Below are positions 23,451 to 30,909 of a DNA stretch of 42,200 nt, piece after piece (within the stretch, counting starts at the first letter, position 1; the number at the start of each line of letters is the position of its first letter). The stretch spans positions 1 through 42,200 of IMG/VR virus record IMGVR_UViG_3300048554_000221; one strand, written 5' to 3'. The notes beneath the pieces are model-generated. The model ran no database searches, was not told the origin of the DNA, and saw only the letters and a list, made by a program, of their open reading frames with translations. A program made the translations under genes and the position numbers. The DNA comes from a virus.

Positions 23451-24851
23451 ATGCCAAAGTTAAGTTTATATAAACCAGAACGCGGAAAAGACTTTCAATT
23501 CTTAGACCGCCAGATAAATGAAATGTTCGATATTGGAGGGACAGACCTGTTTGTCCATAAGTATATCGGTACGAATGACGGAACAACAGAAAAGGATCAT
23601 ACACAGATCCAAGATATGTTGTTTTTAGAAAATAGAGATAGAAAGTATGATAAAGACATCTACACTATCAGAGGTATTTACAATGTACAGGACATTGACT
23701 TTGATCTAAGCCAATTTGGTTTGTTCTTAAGTAATGATACATTGTTTATGACTGTACATATTAATACGTCAGTACAAACAGTTGGGCGTAAACTTATGCC
23801 CGGCGATGTTATAGAACTTCCTCATTTAAAAGATGAATATGCAATGAATGATTTTAGTGTAGCACTAAAGCGTTTTTATGTTATTGAAGATATTAATAGA
23901 GCCGCAGAAGGCTTTTCACCAACTTGGTATCCACACTTATATAGACTTAAATTAAAACAAATAGTAGACAGTCAAGAGTACAAAGATATACTTGACTTAC
24001 CAGCAAGTGAAGACTATCCAGAAGATGGTACATTACGTGATGTATTATCAACATTCGAAGCAGAAATGAATGTTAACAATGCTGTAGTTGCAGAAGCAAA
24101 TACTAATACTCCTAAAAGCGGGTATGATACAGATACAGCATTATATACACTTGCAGTAGATGAAGATACAGGTAGAGCCGCAGTAGAACAGGTTGCTGAT
24201 GATGGCAGTACAATAACTGACAAAGCAACACCTAGAGGACACGGATATGATGGACTATTAATAGGTGACGAATTTGCACCTAACGGAAGTCAATTTGGTA
24301 GTGGTATAAGTTTTCCAGTTAACTCTGTAGACGGTGACTATTTTATGCGAACAGACTTTTTACCTCAAAGGTTATTTAGATACGAAAAAAATCGTTGGAT
24401 AAAAGTACACGATGTTAAGAGAGCTCCAATGAATAACGGAACTAAAGATACACTAAGAGGATCGTTTATTAATGATGTAGACACTTATCTATACGATACT
24501 CCAATAGCAACAGACTTTATGCAATTAACAGTTGGACAAACTGAGTTGCTAACAGACATTGCTGATATGTCAGCAAAATATATAAAAATAGAATATACTA
24601 GCGACAATAGAGATGGCAACGAAATGGTTAGTTATGCAGTTGTAGACTATCCAATGAATAGTGCTACTAACTATCCTGGAATACTAAAGCCATATACAAG
24701 TCAAGACGGCAGTACACAACTTGTAAAATTAACTTTACCAAGTGCTACTGCTATTAAAAATGCAGGACTGCACACAATAACACTTTACAATGAAAGAACA
24801 CAACAACGTCAAGCTCTTTCACAAGTATTAAAACCTAAGGCAGATAACTAA
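23451..24851 (+). CDS. gp14: gp14-like neck protein
   Basis: A 466-aa protein from ATG 23451 (T4 gp14 is 256 aa). The N-terminal half matches the neck family: FLDRQINEMFDIGGTDLFVHKYIG, YNVQDIDFDLSQFGLFLSNDTLFMTVHIN, RKLMPGDVIELPHL, then KRFYVIEDINRAAEGFSPTWYPHLYRLKLKQIVDSQEY. It binds gp13 to complete the head-tail neck. Residues about 280-321 (GISFPVNSVDGDYFMRTDFLP, RLFRYEKNRWIKVHDV) are a fibre-type W-x-x-W module. The frame is open upstream to 23298, but that would overlap gp13; ATG 23445 is in frame but lies inside the octamer. The TAA shares a base with the gp15 ATG. Confidence 0.72.
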   Translation: MPKLSLYKPERGKDFQFLDRQINEMFDIGGTDLFVHKYIGTNDGTTEKDHTQIQDMLFLENRDRKYDKDIYTIRGIYNVQDIDFDLSQFGLFLSNDTLFMTVHINTSVQTVGRKLMPGDVIELPHLKDEYAMNDFSVALKRFYVIEDINRAAEGFSPTWYPHLYRLKLKQIVDSQEYKDILDLPASEDYPEDGTLRDVLSTFEAEMNVNNAVVAEANTNTPKSGYDTDTALYTLAVDEDTGRAAVEQVADDGSTITDKATPRGHGYDGLLIGDEFAPNGSQFGSGISFPVNSVDGDYFMRTDFLPQRLFRYEKNRWIKVHDVKRAPMNNGTKDTLRGSFINDVDTYLYDTPIATDFMQLTVGQTELLTDIADMSAKYIKIEYTSDNRDGNEMVSYAVVDYPMNSATNYPGILKPYTSQDGSTQLVKLTLPSATAIKNAGLHTITLYNERTQQRQALSQVLKPKADN

Positions 24852-26368
24852 TGGCTGAACATTTTTATGACGGACAAATAAGAAAGTATCTTGTACAGAT
24901 GATGCGTCTGTTCAGTAACTTTAGCTACCAAACAGGTGATGGTACTGAAAAGCAAGTACCTGTATTGTACGGAGATCTTACTAGACAAGTAGGCTCAATA
25001 TTAAGAGACAATTCAGAAAATAAAATACCTAGTGCGCCACGTATGGCTGTTTATATTACAGGACTAGAACTAGATAGAGATCGTACTAGTGATTCTAGTT
25101 ATGTAAACAAAAGACATATTAGAGAACGTGCAAAAGATGGTGCAGGCGACTATACTGATCAAGCAGGTAAACAATATACTGTAGAACGTTTAATGCCAAC
25201 ACCATATAGGCTAACTGTAAATGTTGATCTATGGTCAACAAACACAGATATGAAATTACAAATTATGGAGCAAATATTAATGCTCTTTAATCCAAGTTTA
25301 GATATACAAACAACTGACAACTATTTAGACTGGACTAGTTTAACAACTATTATGCTTGATAGTGTTAACTTTAGTAGTCGTTCAATACCAACAGGTGTTG
25401 ACAGCGAAATAGATGTTGGATCAATGACATTTAGTACTCCAATTTATATTAGTCCTCCAGCAAAAGTAAAACGTTTAGGCGTTATTACAAATATTGTTAC
25501 TAGTATCTTTGACGGTGACGGATATGTTGATTTTGAACAGATGTTACAAGGTACTAATTTGTTTAGTATGGGCGGAATGACTGAAACTGTTGTACAAGAT
25601 ACATTAGATAACACTACTAATGTTGTTGATACAGGTGCGGCACCTAGTGACGGTGACGGTATAATGAATCCAAGAAAACAAAAAACTAGACATGCTAAAG
25701 AAGTAGTAAAAAGTTATACACAACATAGAATATTAATTTTAAATGGACAAGCACAAATTCTTAAAAACGGATTGCCTAGTAATATAAAATGGGGAGACCA
25801 TTTTGATGCATTATTAGGATCTTATAGAGCAGGGTTAAGTATTGCATACTTTAGAAAGCCCGATATAAACGGAATGCTTGCAGGACGTATTACTGTTAAT
25901 CCATTAGACGAAACTAAACTTACAATTGACTTTGATAAAGATACATTGCCTAGTAACAGCACTGTACAAGGCCCTGCACGTAATGCAAATCAACATTCAA
26001 GTATAGACTTTATTATTGATCCGTTACGTTATGACCCAACTACTGCTAAAGTAGCAGGACTAAGACTATTAATATTAGGTAGCATCGGTAGCACAACAAA
26101 TACAGATGGTGCTGATGCTTGGAAAAATGCAAACGGAACAGACTTTGTTGCAAACTCCAATGATATTATTGAATGGGATGGCACTGCATGGCAAATAGTA
26201 TTTGATGCAAGTGCTGATAAACTTATATACAACGATGAAGTAATTACTACTTTATATACTACAAATCTTAATACAGGTGTACAATACTACTGGGACGGCG
26301 ATCAATGGCTACTAAGTGTAGACGGTGAATATGCCAAAGGTGACTGGTCAATTAAACTAGACGGCTAA
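24851..26368 (+). CDS. gp15: gp15 tail-completion / sheath-terminator protein
   Basis: A 505-aa protein whose first 270 residues match T4 gp15 (272 aa): FYDGQIRKYLVQMMRLFSNFSYQTGDGTEKQVPVLYGD at the start, and LMPTPYRLTVNVDLWSTNTDMKLQIMEQILMLFNPSLDIQT, then SRSIPTGVDSEIDVGSMTFSTPIYISPPAKVKRLGVI. Gp15 caps the tube and sheath and contacts the neck. The C-terminal extension (about 280-505) ends in two modules with EWDGTAWQIVF and YYWDGDQWLLSVDG, resembling fibre modules. Translation is coupled to gp14 by a TAATG overlap. Confidence 0.85.
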   Translation: MAEHFYDGQIRKYLVQMMRLFSNFSYQTGDGTEKQVPVLYGDLTRQVGSILRDNSENKIPSAPRMAVYITGLELDRDRTSDSSYVNKRHIRERAKDGAGDYTDQAGKQYTVERLMPTPYRLTVNVDLWSTNTDMKLQIMEQILMLFNPSLDIQTTDNYLDWTSLTTIMLDSVNFSSRSIPTGVDSEIDVGSMTFSTPIYISPPAKVKRLGVITNIVTSIFDGDGYVDFEQMLQGTNLFSMGGMTETVVQDTLDNTTNVVDTGAAPSDGDGIMNPRKQKTRHAKEVVKSYTQHRILILNGQAQILKNGLPSNIKWGDHFDALLGSYRAGLSIAYFRKPDINGMLAGRITVNPLDETKLTIDFDKDTLPSNSTVQGPARNANQHSSIDFIIDPLRYDPTTAKVAGLRLLILGSIGSTTNTDGADAWKNANGTDFVANSNDIIEWDGTAWQIVFDASADKLIYNDEVITTLYTTNLNTGVQYYWDGDQWLLSVDGEYAKGDWSIKLDG

Positions 26369-26376
26369 TTACTAGT

Positions 26377-26814
26377 ATGAACAAGATAATTTGTAGTGGA
26401 GCACTATTCTATGCTCTTGACACTAAACGTTTTTTATTTTTACATAGAGCTGGTGGTAAGACTGCCGGTACTTGGGGACTTGTTGGCGGTGGTAGCGAAA
26501 ACGGTGAAACACCATTTGAAGCCCTCAAAAGAGAGATTGCCGAAGAAGTAACTGAAACAACTCCTATTGTAAAAACTATTCCTTTAGAAACTTTTGTATC
26601 TAATGATGCAAAGTTTAATTTTCATACATACCTTGTATGCTGTACAGGAGAGTTTATTCCTATTCTTAATCAAGAACACAGTGGGTATGCATGGGTTGAT
26701 TTTGGGTGTTGGCCAAAGACGTTACATCAAGGGCTACGTAATACACTACAAAATAAAACTAACCTTTCTAAATTAGAAACAGTATTTCAAGTTATAGATT
26801 TACTAGAGGAATAA
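26377..26814 (+). CDS. Nudix hydrolase
   Basis: A 145-aa single-domain protein. The Nudix box is at residues 38-60 (G-x5-E-x7-REIAEE): Gly38, Glu44, Arg52, Glu53, Glu56 and Glu57 are present, while the Gly usually two after the EE pair is Thr. WGLVGGGSENGE leads in as usual. Nudix enzymes cleave nucleoside diphosphates linked to another group; here candidates are nucleotide sugars, oxidised dNTPs or capped RNA. It follows gp15 by 8 nt in the plus-strand run and is joined to the cupin gene behind it. It may relate functionally to the glycan genes or to nucleotide control. Confidence 0.88.
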   Translation: MNKIICSGALFYALDTKRFLFLHRAGGKTAGTWGLVGGGSENGETPFEALKREIAEEVTETTPIVKTIPLETFVSNDAKFNFHTYLVCCTGEFIPILNQEHSGYAWVDFGCWPKTLHQGLRNTLQNKTNLSKLETVFQVIDLLEE

Positions 26815-27189
26815 ATGACAGAAAATGTAAAACAAACATCCTATGGTTACGAAGCAACATGGGCTAAAACAGATTCATACTATAGTAAAATTGTAGGCTT
26901 TAACAAACCTAATAAAACTAGTATGCACTTTCATAAAGTTAAAAATAAAAGTTGGTTTATTAATGATGGTAATTTTAAACTTAATTACATTGATACTGCA
27001 ACAGGCGCATTATTTGAATCAAATTTAAAAGAAGGACAAGTATTTAATATACCGGCACTTATGCCTGCAAGTATTGAATGTCTAAGTCCTAGTGGTAGTT
27101 TTACTGAAGTTGGCGACATTGACGATGATGCTGACATATATAACTTAACTCCAACAGGAGAAGAACTTGCGCACACTAGCACAGCATAA
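26815..27189 (+). CDS. Cupin-domain protein
   Basis: A 124-aa protein with a single cupin fold: KTSMHFHKVKNKSWFINDGNFKLNYID (His38 and His40 of the first cupin motif) and LKEGQVFNIPALMPASIECLSPSGSFTEVGD (second motif, without the usual terminal His). It resembles the sugar-isomerase-like cupins, and so the cupin half of the fusion at 2827-3588. It may bind or isomerise a phosphorylated sugar. The ATG follows the Nudix TAA immediately, with GAGGA inside the Nudix end. Its 3' end overlaps the next gene by 23 nt. Confidence 0.75.
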   Translation: MTENVKQTSYGYEATWAKTDSYYSKIVGFNKPNKTSMHFHKVKNKSWFINDGNFKLNYIDTATGALFESNLKEGQVFNIPALMPASIECLSPSGSFTEVGDIDDDADIYNLTPTGEELAHTSTA

Positions 27190-27421
27190 CGACTATGTAG
27201 AAGATATTCTGCGTTGGGAACAAGCAATTACACAAGTAACTAATTCAAAAGGAAAACTACATTGCGAACAGTTACTTGCAACTCTTAAAGATAAAATAAA
27301 AAATATAGATACAGTACATTCGTCTAGTAGAGGACATGCTAAACTAGCTAATATTAATTCTCTTATTAAAGAAACTGTTGATCTAAGACGTGAGTTAAAT
27401 AGTCTACTTAAATTTGACTAA
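27167..27421 (+). CDS. Small helical protein with TTG start
   Basis: An 84-aa, two-helix protein (HNDYVEDILRWEQAITQVTNSKGKLHCEQLLATLKDKI ... AKLANINSLIKETVDLRRELNSLLKFD), probably a coiled coil. The only fitting start is TTG 27167; a good AGGAG lies 6 nt before it, inside the cupin gene, so I accept the TTG. The 3' end runs 14 nt into the end of the oppositely oriented fibre gene. Function unknown; its place after tail-completion genes gives no clear clue. Confidence 0.65.
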   Translation: MRTLAQHNDYVEDILRWEQAITQVTNSKGKLHCEQLLATLKDKIKNIDTVHSSSRGHAKLANINSLIKETVDLRRELNSLLKFD

Positions 27422-29054
27422 ATCTTTTTATTTGAATTGATCCAACCATAGCAGGGTGAGCAGTACACTGATATCTATAACCACCTGAATAAGTTTCAGG
27501 TATTCTCCAATACAATACACCTTCTGATCTACCTTGTGCTAATGAGCCAGTAGTTTTATTACCATTAGTTTGTACATGGAAAATTTGTGTAGCATCTGTA
27601 ATTGTAGTTCCTGTAGGATCTTGTATAGCAAATGGATGTCCTTGGGCTCCGTCTAATTTAAACGAAACTGTTGTACCTGACATTACATATATCGTTGGAT
27701 TTTGTCCTGAATAGTGTGGAAAGAAATTATAAGACTGTGTACCTACATTACCAACTTGAAATTCTACTAATGTGTTTTCTGTAATCTTATCAATAGTAGT
27801 ACCTGTGTAGTTAATAAATGTACTACCAGTCCAACTTAATAACTGTCCTTTATTATCTAATGGTAAGTTACCAACCCAAGCAATAGTAACATCACTTAAA
27901 TCGTTAATCTCAGTTGCGCCTGCCGCAGGTGGTGTATAAGTAAATGCTCCAGTAGTATTATCATACACAAGTGCGCCTGTACCGCTTGCCGCATTTGCTG
28001 TTACACTTAAATCTGTTAATGCAATACCGCCTGATCCTGCAGGAGATGTTGGTTCAAATCTACTGTTAGTATTGTTCCATGCTAACACTTCTCCGTTACC
28101 AACTCCAGTAAGATCAACATCACTAAGTGCGCCTACGCTAATAGCATTTAAGTCACTAGCAACTACAGTGTAGTCTGTAATATAACTGCCCAAGTCAGTA
28201 ATTTGTGATTCTGTTACACTTAGTGCGGCTTGGTGTTGTGTAACACTTGATTGTGTAATATTTGCATCTGGTACATCGTCCCAAACAACTGCCGCTGATA
28301 AATCATTTACTTCTGCACTTAATGCTCCAATGCCGCCGGGCGTTGGTGGTGTATATCTAAACACACCTGTTGTATTATCATATTCAATAGCACCGTTACC
28401 GTCTGGTGTTCTTTCATTGCCTACACTAAAGTCTGATAGTGTAGCAACAGTTGGTGTATTGGTTAAGTTATTATAGTTTAAAAAGTAAGTACTGTCAAAT
28501 CCGTCAAAAGTATCTGCATCAGTACCGCCACCGCCTGTTGTAGAGTCAAAGCCTGGTGCCCATTGTGTGCCATCCCACTTTAATACTTGTCCAACTGCTG
28601 GTGCAGAAGTTGTTGTATCAACATCACTTAAAAAGTCAATACTGTGTGCATCTAAATCAATATGTAATTCGTTTGTATTAGTAGTAAGCTCTGTAGAAAT
28701 ATTTGTTCTACCTAAAATTTGTAAAGTAGCTTCTCCACTTGCTGTAAATGATCCGTCATCAGTAGTAACTGTTTTAATAACATCTGACGAGCCGCCTACT
28801 GCACTAGAATTAATAGTAAGTGTCTTTCCAACAATAGCAGTAGTTACGTTTGTTCCGCCAGCAACCGTTAATGCATCAGTTGTATTAGATGCTGTTACTG
28901 TTCCTGTATCTGCATTAACTGTTGCAAATAAGTTTTGATCTGATGATGCCGCGCCTGCTTGTATGTTCCATACAGTGCCGTCATATACCCAGGTTACACT
29001 ACCTTCAGTATAAGTATCGTCTGCATTAGGTGCGTCTGGAAAATTTAAAGCCAT
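27408..29054 (-). CDS. Tail-fibre-like protein with cupredoxin-like C-terminus
   Basis: A 548-aa repetitive, Ser/Thr/Asp-rich protein. The N-terminus (FPDAPNADDTYTEGSVTWVYDGTVWNIQAG) is a fibre module. The middle has repeats around LSDV ... GQVLKWDGTQW and two copies of YDNTTG-x-F-x-YTPP. The last 80 residues look like a cupredoxin: His473 (QGHPFAI) and YRYQCTAHPAMVG with Cys530, His533 and Met536, the His-Cys-His-Met set of type 1 copper sites. In marine phages such ends cap virion fibre proteins; metal binding is inference. It is likely a receptor-binding or whisker-like component. A CATAAATA octamer and an AAGGA site precede the ATG. Confidence 0.75.
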   Translation of the reverse strand: MALNFPDAPNADDTYTEGSVTWVYDGTVWNIQAGAASSDQNLFATVNADTGTVTASNTTDALTVAGGTNVTTAIVGKTLTINSSAVGGSSDVIKTVTTDDGSFTASGEATLQILGRTNISTELTTNTNELHIDLDAHSIDFLSDVDTTTSAPAVGQVLKWDGTQWAPGFDSTTGGGGTDADTFDGFDSTYFLNYNNLTNTPTVATLSDFSVGNERTPDGNGAIEYDNTTGVFRYTPPTPGGIGALSAEVNDLSAAVVWDDVPDANITQSSVTQHQAALSVTESQITDLGSYITDYTVVASDLNAISVGALSDVDLTGVGNGEVLAWNNTNSRFEPTSPAGSGGIALTDLSVTANAASGTGALVYDNTTGAFTYTPPAAGATEINDLSDVTIAWVGNLPLDNKGQLLSWTGSTFINYTGTTIDKITENTLVEFQVGNVGTQSYNFFPHYSGQNPTIYVMSGTTVSFKLDGAQGHPFAIQDPTGTTITDATQIFHVQTNGNKTTGSLAQGRSEGVLYWRIPETYSGGYRYQCTAHPAMVGSIQIKRFSQI

Positions 29055-29076
29055 ATATTAATCCTTGCTGTTACAA

Positions 29077-29084
29077 TATTTATG
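29077..29084 (-). promoter_or_regulatory. Late-type octamer CATAAATA over subtilase stop
   Basis: CATAAATA contains the TAA stop of the subtilase gene. The predicted leader is about 17 nt, with AAGGA before the fibre ATG at 29054. Confidence 0.45.
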
Positions 29085-30909
29085 CAATAATGTTCAGCCC
29101 TTCTCCTACTTGAAATCCGAATGAGTTGTTAACGTCTAGTTCTAATACAGTTCCTGTGTTAGCACTTACAGCAGATACAGTTGTTGTAGCGCCGCTTAGA
29201 CGTCCTTGTATATTAAATGGTGTTGCTGGGTTGCTTGCAAGTACAGCGTTAACTTGAATAGCAATTCCTGATACAATACTAGATACTGCTACATTTGTAC
29301 CATTGTCATCTAGCCAAGCATTAGTTTCTAATTGAGGTCCGTCTTCATTTAACACTGCTAGTGAATTGGTAAAAGTCATAGATCCATTTGTTCTGTACGG
29401 ACGTTCTACGCCGTATCTACTAAACATCATTCTATTAGGTGAACCTAAAATACTTCTAGTATTATCATAATCTGAATCATTATTTGCTGTTTCATAAACT
29501 ACACTTTTACTAACACTAGTCATTAATGTAACTAATTGTTCTGGTGTTTGTAATGAATTTGCTTGTAAGTGTAATGCCGCTAGTCCTGCTATCTGAGGTG
29601 CCGCCATTGACGTACCGCTTATTTTCATAATTTTGTAACTACTGTTATCTGGATAATCATAAGTTGTATATCCAGAATCAGCTTCGTTGCTTGATGCACT
29701 CATTATTTCAGTACCAGGTGCCCATATGTTTACACCAGGTCCTTTTTTACTAGAATTTGCTGATTGATCAGTACCGCCATTAGTAACATAACTAATATTA
29801 CCAACATTAAATGCTCTGTCAGAATACGGTGAACTGGGTCTATGATATAGTCTTGATATTCCGCTTACAGAAACAAAGTTATTCCAATCAGTGCCTGTTG
29901 AAACATCTGCTTTGTAACTATCATTGCCTGCGGCAATAACAACATGAATTCCAGCATCGATCATATCTTCAACTTCTGCATCAGCAAAAGCATTTTGTGC
30001 AGGGAATGTTCTGTTACCATCTCCGTTAGGTGTAACTATACCGTAGTCTGTAAATAACTCTGCATCAGTTTGTGTTGTAAATGTCCACGGAGTTCCTCTG
30101 TATGTTCCGCTTGAAGGATCAACAGTTGAAGTATTTCTATATCCCCAACTCATGTTTACTACAGTTGGTTTGCCGCTTACTTTATTATTGTGCCATAATC
30201 TAATACTATCAAATGCATCTGCAACAGGAATACCAGTACCATCAGTAGCACCTATTAACTCTAATCCTGCTAATTTTTGTGAATATATAGTTGCATGTTT
30301 TGCCCAACCATATGTTTTACCTGCGGCAATACCTGCACAGTGTGTACCGTGTCCATCTCTATCTCTATAGTGGTTTGCATTTTGTGTTCCTGCTATTCCA
30401 CTTACTCCATACCAATCATGTTGTACTAGTCTAGTAACACCGTTTTCATCTTCCCATTCAGGGTGTCCTGGCTGTATACCGCTATCTTGTATTACAATAT
30501 CAACGCCAGCACCTGTTAATGTATAAAGGTAGTCTCCGGATATTGTTGTACTTGTACCATATTGATTTGTTGCATCTATACAACGCCTAAGTCCCCAATT
30601 AAGATCATTAGCACTGTTAAATGTTCCTCTCCAATAATTACCTGCTTGTCTAGAATTAAGACCTATTTCAATATCGTCTCTTTGATCAGGTGGTATCTCT
30701 ACTGCTAGTATTCTTGGATCTGTTGATAATTCGTTTGCTTCTTCATCAGTAAGCATAAAATGTGTTATACGAGTTGAACCAATTCTAGGGTTAGCAACTT
30801 CTACGCTTCTGTTAGGTATTGGACCACTTCCTGTAGAAGCAATAATATCAGCTTCTACTTCGCTAATATTTTGATCACGTCTAACTATGACTGCGTATTC
30901 TTTTTCCAT
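29080..30909 (-). CDS. Subtilisin-like (S8) serine protease in fibre locus
   Basis: A 609-aa protein with an intact S8 triad: Asp142 (DIVIQDSGI), His187 (RDGHGTH), Ser434 (SGTSMAAP), and the oxyanion Asn329 (IAAGND). There is no signal peptide. Residues 1-110 look like a pro-region or virion-attachment part (EKEYAVIVRRDQNISEVEADI, HFMLTDEEANELSTDPRILAVEI resembles an I9 inhibitor-type propeptide). The last 110 residues are strand-rich and fibre-like. It lies between two fibre genes with start-stop overlap, so it is probably virion-borne, acting in fibre maturation or in digesting host surface protein. The family is certain; the target is unknown. Confidence 0.92.
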   Translation of the reverse strand: MEKEYAVIVRRDQNISEVEADIIASTGSGPIPNRSVEVANPRIGSTRITHFMLTDEEANELSTDPRILAVEIPPDQRDDIEIGLNSRQAGNYWRGTFNSANDLNWGLRRCIDATNQYGTSTTISGDYLYTLTGAGVDIVIQDSGIQPGHPEWEDENGVTRLVQHDWYGVSGIAGTQNANHYRDRDGHGTHCAGIAAGKTYGWAKHATIYSQKLAGLELIGATDGTGIPVADAFDSIRLWHNNKVSGKPTVVNMSWGYRNTSTVDPSSGTYRGTPWTFTTQTDAELFTDYGIVTPNGDGNRTFPAQNAFADAEVEDMIDAGIHVVIAAGNDSYKADVSTGTDWNNFVSVSGISRLYHRPSSPYSDRAFNVGNISYVTNGGTDQSANSSKKGPGVNIWAPGTEIMSASSNEADSGYTTYDYPDNSSYKIMKISGTSMAAPQIAGLAALHLQANSLQTPEQLVTLMTSVSKSVVYETANNDSDYDNTRSILGSPNRMMFSRYGVERPYRTNGSMTFTNSLAVLNEDGPQLETNAWLDDNGTNVAVSSIVSGIAIQVNAVLASNPATPFNIQGRLSGATTTVSAVSANTGTVLELDVNNSFGFQVGEGLNIIA

